A stretch of DNA of 18,732 nt from CAZXEU01 sp964639665 (lineage in GTDB: Bacteria > Bacteroidota > Rhodothermia > Rhodothermales > Bin80), in the NCBI GenBank assembly GCA_964639665.1, contig CAZXEU010000073.1, positions 1 through 18,732 of the forward strand. The letters are read 5' to 3'. This document shows positions 1-9,220 of the stretch, piece by piece. The notes beneath the pieces are model-generated. The model saw only the letters and a list, made by a program, of their open reading frames with translations, was not told the DNA's origin and ran no database searches. Made by a program: the position numbers and the translations under genes. Within the stretch, counting starts at the first letter, position 1; the number at the start of each line of letters is the position of its first letter.

Positions 1-1062
1 GAGCAGGTGTTTGCATCAGGGCCGGCCGGCTTCGAGCCTACGGGTGCCGTGGCCACGGCTGACGTGGATGCCGACGGAGATCTTGATCTCTTCGTAGGCG
101 CCCGCCTTCGCCCCTTCGCGTATGGCTACCCCGCAGATGGCCACCTCCTGTTAAACGACGGCGCGGGCGTATTTCGGGAGGCGACCGACGCACTGGCGCC
201 GGCACTTCGGGGCGCCGGCATGATAACCGGCGCCGCATGGGAAGACGTGGACGGTGACGCGGACCCTGACCTGCTTCTTGCTCGCGAATGGATGCCGCTT
301 ATGCTGTTAAGAAACGAACGGGGTAGGCTGGTCGACGCTTCGGCGGAAGCAGGGCTGGAGGCGACATCTGGGTGGTGGCAATCCGTCCTATTGGCGGACG
401 CGGACGGCGACGGTGACCCTGACCTGGTTGCCGGCAACCACGGGCTGAATTCGCGCTTTCGGGCATCCCCGTCGGAGCCCCTCCATTTGTGGGTCAGCGA
501 TTTTGATCGCAATGGGAGTGTCGAACAGCTGTTTGGCTGGTTTGTCGACGGCAACCTCTATCCTGCGGCGCTGCGGCACGATTTGATTCAGCAGATTCCC
601 CCCCTTGTCCGCAAGTATCCCACGTACGAATCGTATGCGGGTCAGACCGTCTACGATGTTATTCCGGCCGGGGACCTGCAATCGGCAGTGCACCACCAAG
701 CGGTGGAACTGCGCAGCACAATTGGCTGGAACGACGGCAAGGGTACATTTATCCTGGAGGCGCTACCGGATGAGGTGCAGCTGGCACCCATGTATGCCGC
801 CGCGCTGATCGGCCTCGGCGAGAGTCCGGACGAAAAGATCCTCATGGGCGGCAATCTCTACGAGGCCAAGCCCGAAGTAGGCCGTTATGACGCAAGTTTC
901 GGGGCCGTGATAGTACGCGATTCAAGCGGTTTGCGGTCCCTCGACGGCACGGGCTTCTGGATCCGGGGGCAGATCAGGTCTATCCTTCCGGTCGAAGACC
1001 TGGGCTTGCTGATTGTGGGCACTAACAACGATTCGCTTCGCGTGTTTTCCTATGCGAATTAA
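1..1062 (+). CDS. FG-GAP/VCBS repeat protein of the UnbV/ASPIC type, C-terminal part (5' end outside window)
   Basis: The reading frame is open from the first base to the TAA at 1060-1062, so this is the C-terminal 353 residues of a longer protein; a GTG at 7 is probably internal. Three FG-GAP-type loops with Asp-rich calcium-binding signatures are visible (DVDADGD, DVDGDAD, DADGDGD), each followed by a hydrophobic strand such as DLVAGN. The rest is a tail module with DFDRNG, a Q-IP-L stretch, an ESYA motif and a closing GNLYEAKPEVGRYDAS segment. The same order occurs in the second half of the next gene, so the two are tandem paralogues. FG-GAP repeats fold into beta-propeller blades and are normally extracellular or periplasmic. 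Bacteroidota often carry such genes near SusC/SusD loci. The signal sequence, if any, lies outside the window. The exact role and ligand are unknown. Confidence 0.85.
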   Translation, partial: EQVFASGPAGFEPTGAVATADVDADGDLDLFVGARLRPFAYGYPADGHLLLNDGAGVFREATDALAPALRGAGMITGAAWEDVDGDADPDLLLAREWMPLMLLRNERGRLVDASAEAGLEATSGWWQSVLLADADGDGDPDLVAGNHGLNSRFRASPSEPLHLWVSDFDRNGSVEQLFGWFVDGNLYPAALRHDLIQQIPPLVRKYPTYESYAGQTVYDVIPAGDLQSAVHHQAVELRSTIGWNDGKGTFILEALPDEVQLAPMYAAALIGLGESPDEKILMGGNLYEAKPEVGRYDASFGAVIVRDSSGLRSLDGTGFWIRGQIRSILPVEDLGLLIVGTNNDSLRVFSYAN

Positions 1063-4000
1063 GCCGGCAGTCCGGTCTGCTGCCTTACTGGCCTGCCTGG
1101 TAGCCTGCGCCTGCTCTCTGGCACCGCGCGAGAGCGAAACGCGCTTCACGCTCCTTGCGCCAAGTGACACAGGTGTCCGGTTCGCCAACACTCTCACGGA
1201 TGAGCCCGGATTCAATATCCTGGACTATCTGTATTTCTACGATGGCGCCGGCGTCGCGCTAGGGGACCTAAATCGGGATGGGCTGCCTGAACTTTTTCTC
1301 ACCGGCAACCAGGTCCCCAATCGACTCTACCTCAACCACGGCGGCTTGCGCTTTGAAGACATCACGGAAACGGCCGGCATAGAACACGAGGCCGACGACT
1401 GGTCTACAGGCGTCACCATGGCCGACGTTAACGGCGACGGATGGCTGGATATCTATGTGTGCCAGGTGCATTACCGCACAAAGCGCGGGCACAACCTGCT
1501 CTACATCAATAACAAGGACCTGACCTTCACCGAAGAGGCTGCGGCCTACGGGCTGGATTTTGAGGGCTTGTCTACCCAGGCCGCCTTCTTTGACTTCGAC
1601 CTGGACGGCGACCTGGATATGTACCTGCTAAACCACGCCGTGCACACGCAAGAATCATTTGTCCAATCATGGCGCCGCAGCATTGACGCGCCGCGTGCGG
1701 GCGACAGGCTCTACCGCAACGATGGCGGCCGCTTTGTCAACGTGACATCGGAAGCCGGCATTTTCAGCAGCCTGCTCGGCTACGGCCTGGGTCTTGCCAT
1801 AAGCGACATAAATGAGGACGGCTGGCCGGACATCTACGTAGGCAACGACTTTCACGAAAACGATTACCTGTATTTCAATAACGGTGACGGCACGTTTTCG
1901 CAGGCGCTCCAGCGCGTTATCGGACACACGAGCCAGTCGACAATGGGCGTCGACATCGCCGATATGAACAACGACGGGCGAGCCGACATCCTTGCGCTGG
2001 ACATGCTGCCACCCGATCTGGCCACGTATCGGAGGTCCGCCGGCCCCGATCCGGAAGACGTAGCGCGCATCAAGCACAACTTCGGATACGCGCCCCAGCA
2101 CGCGCGAAACACGCTGCAACTGCACCGCGGACTAGATCATGAGGGCTACCCGCTCTATAGCGAGATCGGCATCTTTGCCGGCATTCATGCTACCGACTGG
2201 AGTTGGGCCGGACTATTCGCCGACCTCGACAACGACGGGTGGAAGGATATCTACATAACCAACGGCATTCCCGGGCGGCCGAATGATCTTGACTACCTGG
2301 CCTATACCTCGGAGCCGGACGTCCAGCGGACCCTATATACCGGCGGTTTTGAGGACCAGCTGGCCGTCAGCAAGAGGATGCCTCCCCTGCGCATCGCCAA
2401 CTACGCTTTTCGCAATGGCGGCAATCTGAGCTTTACGGACGTAACCGAGCAGTGGGGTCTGGATCAAGGAGGCTATTCCAACGGGGCGGCCTATGGGGAT
2501 CTGGACGGCGACGGTGACCTGGACCTGGTAGTTAGCAACATAAACGAACCGGCCTGGATCTATCGCAACAACGGAGGACCTGCGCACTTTTTCCAGGTTA
2601 TTCTGGCTGGCAAGCCCCCGAACACCACGGGCGTTGGTACAAGAGTGCACGTGTTTGCGCCAGACGTGCATCAGATGCAGGAGAACATGCCGACGCGGGG
2701 ATTCCAGTCGTCGGTGGCCCACGTACTGCATTTTGGCCTGGGAGAAGTAGCAACCCTCGACTCGGTCATCGTCCAGTGGCCAAGTGGTGCGGCACAAGTC
2801 CTGCACTCGATTTCGGCAGGCCAGCGAATCGTAATTCGAGAAGAGGGAGCGGCAGATACGCTGCTGCCTGCACCGTCGAGCGCTAAGCGACGCTTTAGCG
2901 AAGATAGGAGTGTCACGGGCATGGACTTCCGGCACCAGGAGAACGACTTTCACGACTACGATCTCCAGCCTCTTCTTCCTCACCGGCTCTCCACGCGCGG
3001 TCCGGCCCTTGCGGTAGCCGATATCGATGGTAACGGCCTGGATGACATCTTTCTAGGAGGTGCGCATGGCCAGGCAGGAAGCCTATATGTGCAGCGCGAG
3101 CCTGCCGTATTTGAGAGGGAATCCCAATATGTATTCGACCGTGACGCAAGGGCTGAAGACGTGGACGCCACGTTTTTCGATGCGGACATGGACGGCGACC
3201 CCGATCTGTACGTCGTCAGCGGAGGAAGCCAGTTGAACGAGGGAGATCCGGCACTGGAAGACCGTCTTTATCTCAACGCGGGAGCCGGAGGCTTCGAGCG
3301 ATCAGACGTAAGCCTGCCACGCTCCGACGGATGTTGCGTCGCCACTTCGGATTACGATGACGACGGTGACGCGGACCTTTTCGTAGGCAGTTACTCCGTG
3401 CCCGGACGTTACGGCACCAGTCCCATTAGCCACATGCTCGAGAACGACGGAACGGGTGTCTTTACAGACAAGACCGCCGAGGTGGCACCAGCGCTGCTGG
3501 ACCTCGGCATGGTGACCGGCGCCGAGTGGGCTGACATCACCGGTAGCGAAGCTGCGGACCTGGTTGTGGTAGGCGAATGGATGCCCGTTACTGTGCTGGA
3601 AAGCGTGGGCGGACATTTTGTGCGCGCCGACGTTGGACTGTCCTATACAGGCGGATGGTGGCGCAGCATCCTTGCCGACGACTTTGACGGCGACGGCGAC
3701 GTGGATCTGGTGGCAGGCAACTTGGGCCTGAATTCCACCGTGCGGGCACCGCTGGAGCTCTACGTACACGACTTCGACCAAAACGGCACGTCTGATCCTA
3801 TCGTTGCCGCTCGCCTGGACGAGGTCTCCCTTACTTGGGCGCGGAGGCAGGACCTGCTAAAGCAGATTCCCTCCTTGGCCCATGTATTGCCAACAAATGA
3901 GAGCTACGCGACAGCGACGCTGCAGAACCTGTTTGCTGACGCTATGCTGGAAACTGCCCAGCACCGGCAAGTGCACGTTTTTGCCTCGCTCTACCTTGAG

Positions 4001-4354
4001 AATCTGGGCCCGGAGGGATTCGCGACTCACCACCTTCCCACCGAGCTGCAGTGGTTTCCGCTTATGACGATGGTGTCTCGAGACTTGAACAATGATGACT
4101 ACCCCGACCTGCTCCTTGCCGGCAACCTCTATGGGGCAAACTCTGCTCAGGGCCGTTATGATGCCGGTCACGGAGGTGTGCTTCTCCGTGACAACAGCGA
4201 AGGCTTCAAGGTCTTTACGGCGGAAGAATCCGGTTTGGTAATACGTGGCGAGGCGAGAAGGCTGGCATTTGCCCGCATAGGCAGTGGAAACGCCCACGTA
4301 ATCGTTGCGCGCAACAGCGACCGTGTTCAGGTATTTCGGGATACTCGTCCATAG
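1052..4354 (+). CDS. Large FG-GAP/VCBS repeat lipoprotein with central UnbV/ASPIC domain
   Basis: The ATG at 1052 is preferred over a GTG at 1013 because it starts a typical lipoprotein signal (MRIKPAVRSAALLACLVAC, lipobox LVAC, lipidated Cys19). The mature protein is therefore probably anchored in the outer membrane. The start lies inside the last codons of the upstream gene (11-bp overlap), which suggests translational coupling; no ribosome binding site is visible. The 1100 residues hold a first set of seven Asp-rich FG-GAP loops at about 72, 125, 181, 252, 304, 391 and 483. An UnbV/ASPIC domain follows at about 512-595, with FGLG near 561 and VQWPSG near 574. A second set of loops lies at about 657, 710, 767, 877, 907 and 1011. 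The half after UnbV matches the upstream gene product module for module. FG-GAP/UnbV proteins are thought to be calcium-stabilised propeller proteins; the ligand is unknown. Confidence 0.92.
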   Translation: MRIKPAVRSAALLACLVACACSLAPRESETRFTLLAPSDTGVRFANTLTDEPGFNILDYLYFYDGAGVALGDLNRDGLPELFLTGNQVPNRLYLNHGGLRFEDITETAGIEHEADDWSTGVTMADVNGDGWLDIYVCQVHYRTKRGHNLLYINNKDLTFTEEAAAYGLDFEGLSTQAAFFDFDLDGDLDMYLLNHAVHTQESFVQSWRRSIDAPRAGDRLYRNDGGRFVNVTSEAGIFSSLLGYGLGLAISDINEDGWPDIYVGNDFHENDYLYFNNGDGTFSQALQRVIGHTSQSTMGVDIADMNNDGRADILALDMLPPDLATYRRSAGPDPEDVARIKHNFGYAPQHARNTLQLHRGLDHEGYPLYSEIGIFAGIHATDWSWAGLFADLDNDGWKDIYITNGIPGRPNDLDYLAYTSEPDVQRTLYTGGFEDQLAVSKRMPPLRIANYAFRNGGNLSFTDVTEQWGLDQGGYSNGAAYGDLDGDGDLDLVVSNINEPAWIYRNNGGPAHFFQVILAGKPPNTTGVGTRVHVFAPDVHQMQENMPTRGFQSSVAHVLHFGLGEVATLDSVIVQWPSGAAQVLHSISAGQRIVIREEGAADTLLPAPSSAKRRFSEDRSVTGMDFRHQENDFHDYDLQPLLPHRLSTRGPALAVADIDGNGLDDIFLGGAHGQAGSLYVQREPAVFERESQYVFDRDARAEDVDATFFDADMDGDPDLYVVSGGSQLNEGDPALEDRLYLNAGAGGFERSDVSLPRSDGCCVATSDYDDDGDADLFVGSYSVPGRYGTSPISHMLENDGTGVFTDKTAEVAPALLDLGMVTGAEWADITGSEAADLVVVGEWMPVTVLESVGGHFVRADVGLSYTGGWWRSILADDFDGDGDVDLVAGNLGLNSTVRAPLELYVHDFDQNGTSDPIVAARLDEVSLTWARRQDLLKQIPSLAHVLPTNESYATATLQNLFADAMLETAQHRQVHVFASLYLENLGPEGFATHHLPTELQWFPLMTMVSRDLNNDDYPDLLLAGNLYGANSAQGRYDAGHGGVLLRDNSEGFKVFTAEESGLVIRGEARRLAFARIGSGNAHVIVARNSDRVQVFRDTRP

Positions 4355-4762
4355 CCAAGGATGGCATTGAAACGCCAATCCTGCATATCCGGATACCAGC
4401 GGGTCGACAAGCATCGTAGCTACGGGATACCTGCCGCCGGGTTTGCGGGATAAGCTGAAGGACTGGAGCCGGGAGGATAGGGCTGTTTAGGTCAATACCG
4501 TGGACAACTGTGACTGGAAATACGCGCCATGGTCCTCTTGGCCAGTCTGTGAGGCCAAAGGACGATGAACAAACCGGAATCGTCACAGCGCCTTGTGCAG
4601 TCGCTGGGCACAGAATCAATTGAATTCGGACCCACCCCGGATTCCGCCAGCCAGATTCGTACAATGCATACCAATTAACGTACCTTGGGGGGACTTCTGG
4701 AGTCCGGCCTTCTCCAAATGGAAACGCACCCAAGCGAATCGAAGCACTAAAGCCCCCCTTCA
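4355..4762. other. 408-bp non-coding stretch upstream of the ethanolamine-type permease
   Basis: No convincing gene is present. A minus-strand open frame spans the stretch but it runs into the coding region of the preceding gene, has no recognisable domain and looks spurious. The first part holds two perfect 10-bp palindromes (TATCCGGATA at 4386-4395, CGTAGCTACG at 4415-4424) and four copies of GGATA between 4391 and 4479. Near the end there is a small inverted repeat, GGACT/AGTCC, at 4691-4705. A run of six G at 4687-4692 could pair with six C at 4753-4758, immediately before the permease start. A promoter for the catabolic genes is expected here, but no clear -35/-10 pair or Bacteroidota-type TTTG/TAnnTTTG pair could be identified. 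Confidence 0.6.
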
Positions 4763-6223
4763 ATGAAGAAGAACCAGAGGCTGGGACAAGTCGCGTACGA
4801 GGATGTCGGCGACCAGTACTTCGCCCAACGCGGTCTCCGACGGTACGCGCGAGTGTGGTCGCTGTGGGCCCTAGGTGTCGGCGCTGTTATTTCCGGATGC
4901 TTTTTCGGGTGGAATTTCGGGCTGGATGCCGGAGGATTCGGCGGCCTTCTGATTGCCACGATCATCATTACGGTCATGTACGCAGGGCTCTGCTACTGCA
5001 TTGCGGAAATGTCTCCGGCCCTGCCCCATACCGGAGGAGCTTACTCATTCGGCAGGTCGGCCATGGGGCCATGGGGAGGCTTTGTAACGGGCCTCGGCGA
5101 GACCATGGAGTACGTGCTGACACCTGCGGTCATTGTCGTGGGCATCGGCGGCTACCTGGGCGCAGTTTTCGGCACCCCCGATGCCTATGCACCCCTCTGG
5201 TGGATAGGCATGTATGTGCTGTTTGTGGGACTGAATATCCTGGGCGTGGAGGTCTCATTCAGGTTTACCGTGTGCATTACGCTGTTGGCGCTTGCCATTC
5301 TGCTGGTCTTCTACATCGGAGCACTGCCGAGATTCTCCATCGATCAGGCGCTGGATATACTCCCGGAGGCCGGCCAGAGCCGATTTCTGCCCAAGGGCTG
5401 GATGGGCATAGGGGCCGCCCTGCCGTTCGCCATCTGGTTTTATCTGGCGATCGAGGAATTGCCGCTGGCCGCCGAAGAGGCCCATGATCCGCAGCGGGAT
5501 ATGCCAAGAGGGCTGCTACTTGGCCTGATGACACTGATCGTAACTGCATTCCTCACGCTATTCCTCAATGCGGGGATAGAGCCAGGTGCACAGGCTGTGG
5601 GTACTTCGGACGAGCCGCTATTCCTCGGCTTTCAGACCATCTTTGGCACCGGGATCGGCACCAGGCTTCTGGCTCTTATCGCTGTGGCCGGACTCGTAGC
5701 CAGCTTTCATACGATTATTTTTGCGTACGGACGCAACATTTACTCCCTCTCCCGTGCAGGATACTTTCCTAGGATCCTGTCCGTCACGCATGACAGGCGA
5801 AAGACTCCGCACCTGGCATTGATAACGGGTGCGGCTATTGGCTTCGCCGTCGCATTGCTCATCCACTTTCTTCCGCAGGAAAGCCCGGTCGGAGCGGTTC
5901 TGCTGAACATGGCCGTTTTCGGGGCGCTGATTTCCTACCTCATGCAGCTTCTGGCGTTTGTCATTCTGCGAACCAGGCTGCCGCACATCCAGCGTCCGTA
6001 CGTCAGCCCGCTGGGCGTGCCAGGGGCCATAGCGGCCATCGTCATCTGCTCGATTGCCTTACTATTCCTGTTCCTCAATCCGGACTACAACATGGGAGTC
6101 CTTGGTGCTGCGATCTGGTATATTCTCGGGCTGCTCTATTTCTTTGGATATGCGCACAAGCGGCTGGTCAAGGCACCGGAAGAAGCCTTTGCGGAAAAGG
6201 CGCAGCAGGACCATGCAGCGTGA
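4763..6223 (+). CDS. eat: Ethanolamine permease-like APC-superfamily amine transporter (Eat type)
   Basis: This 486-residue protein has about twelve hydrophobic segments and the hallmarks of the ethanolamine permease (EAT) branch of the amino acid-polyamine-organocation superfamily. It should bring ethanolamine or a similar small amine across the inner membrane by secondary transport. Visible signatures are RYARVWSLWALGVGAVISG (residues 28-45, covering the substrate-binding break of helix 1), FFGWNFGLDAGGFGG (47-61) and SPALPHTGGAYSFGRSAMG (84-102); EMSPALPHTGG and EYVLTPAVIVVGIGGYL are characteristic of this branch. The ATG at 4763 gives a normal short N-terminus for the family. No Shine-Dalgarno is visible; a run of six C sits there instead. 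It is first in a same-strand set with a glutamine-synthetase-like ligase, an aldehyde dehydrogenase and an alcohol dehydrogenase, which supports amine or amino-alcohol use. Related amines such as propanolamine or alaninol remain possible substrates. Confidence 0.88.
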   Translation: MKKNQRLGQVAYEDVGDQYFAQRGLRRYARVWSLWALGVGAVISGCFFGWNFGLDAGGFGGLLIATIIITVMYAGLCYCIAEMSPALPHTGGAYSFGRSAMGPWGGFVTGLGETMEYVLTPAVIVVGIGGYLGAVFGTPDAYAPLWWIGMYVLFVGLNILGVEVSFRFTVCITLLALAILLVFYIGALPRFSIDQALDILPEAGQSRFLPKGWMGIGAALPFAIWFYLAIEELPLAAEEAHDPQRDMPRGLLLGLMTLIVTAFLTLFLNAGIEPGAQAVGTSDEPLFLGFQTIFGTGIGTRLLALIAVAGLVASFHTIIFAYGRNIYSLSRAGYFPRILSVTHDRRKTPHLALITGAAIGFAVALLIHFLPQESPVGAVLLNMAVFGALISYLMQLLAFVILRTRLPHIQRPYVSPLGVPGAIAAIVICSIALLFLFLNPDYNMGVLGAAIWYILGLLYFFGYAHKRLVKAPEEAFAEKAQQDHAA

Positions 6224-6334
6224 CAAGAGAGGCTACCGAAAGACTTTCGATCATGCGGCGCGGCTGTAGGATGAACCGAGCGCAGTTGCTCGAACGACGT
6301 ACGGCTTCCCGCTCCGACCCATTCAACCAAATCT

Positions 6335-7711
6335 ATGCCAGATCCTATGTCCGGAAGGCTTGACCTGGACCAGCTGCGCCGCAGAATTGAGACCGGGGAA
6401 ACGGACACTGTCCTCGTCGCGATGGTGGACATGCAAGGGCGACTTGTCGGCAAACGGGTAACCGGCCGCTTTTTTCTGGACAGTGTCGTGGACCAGATGC
6501 ATGTGTGCGACTACCTGCTCACGGTCGACATGGACATGGAGCCGATTCCCGGATTCGAGTTCGCCTCCTGGGACCGCGGATACGGCGACCTTGCTGTGCG
6601 TCCCGATCTCAATACCCTCCGCAATATTCCATGGCTACCCGGAACGGCTCTTTTGCTTGGAGATGCCATCGATCACCATGGTGTGGAGGTACCGGTTTCT
6701 CCGCGATGCATGTTGAAACGCCAGCTCGACCGGCTTCGCGAGTTGGGCTTTGAGGCACGAATCGGATCCGAACTGGAATTCTATGCCTTCGAGGACTCTT
6801 TTGAGGAGGCACGCGACAAGCGCTACCTGGACCTGAGAACGACGGGCTGGTACATCGAAGACTACCACCTCTTCCAGACTACCAAGATCGAACCGCTAAT
6901 ACGAGCGATCCGCAATGGGATGGAAAAGGCCGGTGTGCCTGTGGAGTTCTCCAAAGGAGAATGGGGTCCCGGCCAGTGCGAAATCAACCTGTGCTATGCC
7001 GAAGCTCTGGAAATGGCCGATCGCCACGTCATCTACAAGAACGGAGTAAAGGAAATAGCTCACCTTCAAGGCAAGGCCACTACATTCATGGCGAAGTGGC
7101 GCGAGGACCTCGCCGGCAGCAGCTGCCATGTTCATGTTTCGTTGTGGGACCTGCTGACGGGCCGCCCGGTATTTCACGATGAATCCGCAGACGACCAACT
7201 GTCTGAAGTCTTCCGAGCATTTCTGGCAGGGCAACTGGCGGCGGCCAGGGAGACGACATATTTCCTGGCCCCATACATCAATTCCTACAAGCGATTCCAG
7301 CCAGGAACGTTTGCGCCGACCAAGGCGGTGTGGAGTCACGACAATCGGACTGCGGGTTTCCGGGTCCTGGGCACAGGCCATTCCTTGCGCTCAGAATGCC
7401 GAATTCCGGGCGCTGACATCAATCCCTACCTTGCGTTCGCGGCGCTTCTGGCTGCCGGTATCAATGGACTGGAAGCGGATCTGGAACTGGAAGCTGCGCT
7501 TGAGGGCAACGCCTACGCGGCTACTAACGCTGCCAGCGTTCCTTCCAACCTGCCGGATGCCCTGGAAGCCTTGCACAGCTCCGAAATGCTACGTAAGGCT
7601 TTCGGCGACGATGTTGTTGACCACTACGTGCACGCAGGCCGCTGGGAGCTGGCCGAGTTTGAGCGCCGCGTCACGGACTGGGAAAAGATCCGGTATTTCG
7701 AAAGGGCGTGA
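6335..7711 (+). CDS. Glutamine synthetase-family ligase, probably gamma-glutamyl-amine synthetase
   Basis: The 458-residue protein carries the full glutamine synthetase catalytic fold: metal-binding ELEFY (146-150), EWGPGQCE (209-216), HVHVS (265-269), NSYKRF (316-321), NRTAGFR (337-343) and ECRIPGADINPYLA (354-367). Its N-terminal part (GYGDLAVRPDLNTLRNIPW, 82-100) and the SSCHVHVS form are typical of the GlnA4/IpuC/FluG-like group rather than housekeeping GlnA. No adenylylation-site tyrosine motif of the GlnA type is seen. Such enzymes ligate glutamate to an amine with ATP, masking the amine before oxidation. The position after an Eat-type permease and before two dehydrogenases suggests ethanolamine or another amino alcohol, giving gamma-glutamylethanolamide. 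The ATG at 6335 is used; another in-frame ATG lies four codons in, and neither has a clear ribosome binding site. The 111-bp gap before it contains the near-perfect palindrome CGAAAG-A-CTTTCG (6237-6249). The substrate is inferred from context. Confidence 0.85.
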   Translation: MPDPMSGRLDLDQLRRRIETGETDTVLVAMVDMQGRLVGKRVTGRFFLDSVVDQMHVCDYLLTVDMDMEPIPGFEFASWDRGYGDLAVRPDLNTLRNIPWLPGTALLLGDAIDHHGVEVPVSPRCMLKRQLDRLRELGFEARIGSELEFYAFEDSFEEARDKRYLDLRTTGWYIEDYHLFQTTKIEPLIRAIRNGMEKAGVPVEFSKGEWGPGQCEINLCYAEALEMADRHVIYKNGVKEIAHLQGKATTFMAKWREDLAGSSCHVHVSLWDLLTGRPVFHDESADDQLSEVFRAFLAGQLAAARETTYFLAPYINSYKRFQPGTFAPTKAVWSHDNRTAGFRVLGTGHSLRSECRIPGADINPYLAFAALLAAGINGLEADLELEAALEGNAYAATNAASVPSNLPDALEALHSSEMLRKAFGDDVVDHYVHAGRWELAEFERRVTDWEKIRYFERA

Positions 7712-7807
7712 GCTTAACCGACGGCGCACTCTGGCTCTTCATTCGAATGCCCGCTCAAGTCAGGAAGGCGCTTCTCATGGCCAAGGGATACGCCTCCGCC
7801 TAACCGT

Positions 7808-9220
7808 ATGAACACGAGTCGGACACTGCGGTGCATATCACCCGTTGACGGAACCCTTTACGCTGAACGGGCCTATGCTGCAGATGCGGAAATCGCAGCT
7901 GCCGTTTCGGCGGCGCGGCGTGCGCAGATGCTATGGAGCCGGACAACGCTGAATGAGCGCAAGGAAGTGTGCGAGAGATTTGTGGAGGCCTTTGTGTCCG
8001 GCGAAGCGGCCATCGCGGAGCAACTGAGTTGGCAGATGGGGAGGCCCGTCGCGCAGTCCCCCGGTGAAGTGCGCGGAGTTGCCGAACGGGCGCGATACAT
8101 GATTGCCATTGCCGAGGAAGCGCTGGCAGACATTACGCCGGCTCCGCGTCCCGGGTATAGAAGATTTATTCAACGAGTGCCGCTTGGTACGATTCTCGTG
8201 ATTGCGCCCTGGAATTACCCGTACCTGACCGCTATTAACGCTATAGTCGCAGCCATACTGTCCGGCAATGCGGTACTCTTGAAGCCGTCGTCCCAAACGC
8301 CGCTTTCAGCTGAGCGTCTTGCCGAAGCATTCGCATCCGCCGGCCTCCCCGGGGGCGTTTTCCAATACCTGTACCTGAGCCGCGAAGCCACGTCCCGACT
8401 CATCCAGACGCCAGGAATAGATCACGTCATGTTCACGGGCTCCGTCAATGGAGGAAAGACGATAAAGCGTGCCGCGTCGACAAGGTTCATCGGCACAGGC
8501 CTTGAGTTGGGCGGAAAGGACCCGGCCTTCGTACGGAGGGACGCACCGCTGGAGTTTACCGCAAGGCATCTGGCAGACGGGGCCTTCTATAATGCCGGCC
8601 AAAGCTGTTGTGCCGTAGAACGAATCTACGTGCATCGCCAGATATTCGATGAGTTCCTGGAGGTCTTTGTGAATTGTGTTCGGTCGCTGCGCCTGGGCAA
8701 TCCGCTAGAGACCAGCACGACACTCGGTCCGGTAGTCCGTCCGGCAGCGGCCAGGTTCGTCCGGGACCAGATACAGGAGGCCGTCAGCGCCGGAGCGCGC
8801 ATGTGGATTGATCCAGGCGAATATGCCGTGGCTGAAGACGCCGGCGCAGCTTACTTGGCTCCGCAGGTACTGACGGGTGTGGACCACTCCATGCGCCTGA
8901 TGATGGAGGAGACATTTGGACCTGCAGTTGGCATTATGGAGGTTGACGACGACGACGAGGCCGTCCGTCTGATGAATGACAGTCCTTTCGGCCTCACCGC
9001 ATCGGTCTGGACGACCAGCGAAGGCGCTGCGATCGAAATCGGAAGCCGGGTGCACTGCGGTACGTGGTTCATGAATCGCTGCGACTATCTTGATCCCGCA
9101 CTGGCATGGACCGGCGTCAAGGACTCCGGCAAGGGATGCACACTTTCACGAATCGGCTTCGAACAATTGACTCGTCCGAAGTCATTCCACGCGAAGCTGG
9201 TCGACCAGGACGCGCCCTGA
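7808..9220 (+). CDS. NAD(P)-dependent aldehyde dehydrogenase
   Basis: A complete 470-residue aldehyde dehydrogenase-superfamily enzyme. The nucleotide-binding and catalytic motifs are all present: APWNYPYL (133-140), LKPSSQTPLSAERL (158-171), FTGSVNGGK (209-217), LELGGKDP with catalytic Glu233 (232-239), AGQSCCA with catalytic Cys267 (263-269) and EETFGPAVG (367-375). It oxidises an aldehyde to the acid in the cytoplasm. Lying 96 bp after the gamma-glutamyl-amine ligase, it would logically oxidise a gamma-glutamyl-amino aldehyde (gamma-glutamylglycine from an ethanolamine precursor). The aldehyde itself cannot be read from the sequence. The ATG at 7808 gives a family-typical N-terminus; no Shine-Dalgarno is visible. 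The TGA stop is followed by C, a context known to be comparatively leaky, and the same frame stays open for another 122 codons; this is probably coincidental. Confidence 0.9.
   Translation: MNTSRTLRCISPVDGTLYAERAYAADAEIAAAVSAARRAQMLWSRTTLNERKEVCERFVEAFVSGEAAIAEQLSWQMGRPVAQSPGEVRGVAERARYMIAIAEEALADITPAPRPGYRRFIQRVPLGTILVIAPWNYPYLTAINAIVAAILSGNAVLLKPSSQTPLSAERLAEAFASAGLPGGVFQYLYLSREATSRLIQTPGIDHVMFTGSVNGGKTIKRAASTRFIGTGLELGGKDPAFVRRDAPLEFTARHLADGAFYNAGQSCCAVERIYVHRQIFDEFLEVFVNCVRSLRLGNPLETSTTLGPVVRPAAARFVRDQIQEAVSAGARMWIDPGEYAVAEDAGAAYLAPQVLTGVDHSMRLMMEETFGPAVGIMEVDDDDEAVRLMNDSPFGLTASVWTTSEGAAIEIGSRVHCGTWFMNRCDYLDPALAWTGVKDSGKGCTLSRIGFEQLTRPKSFHAKLVDQDAP

Noticed and set aside
4359..4379. Imperfect GGATGGC/GCC-A-ATCC hairpin just after the propeller gene stop
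   Set aside because: The stem has a bulge and only about seven pairs, with no T run, so it is too weak to call a terminator.
4620..4665. TTGAAT and TACAAT as a sigma-70-like promoter before the permease
   Set aside because: The two boxes are 34 bases apart, far beyond the normal spacing, and no better -35 lies at the right distance.
4215..4763. 182-codon open frame on the minus strand across the gap before the permease
   Set aside because: It overlaps the coding 3' end of the propeller gene, has no recognisable domain and an odd composition for a real protein; it is better explained by low stop density.
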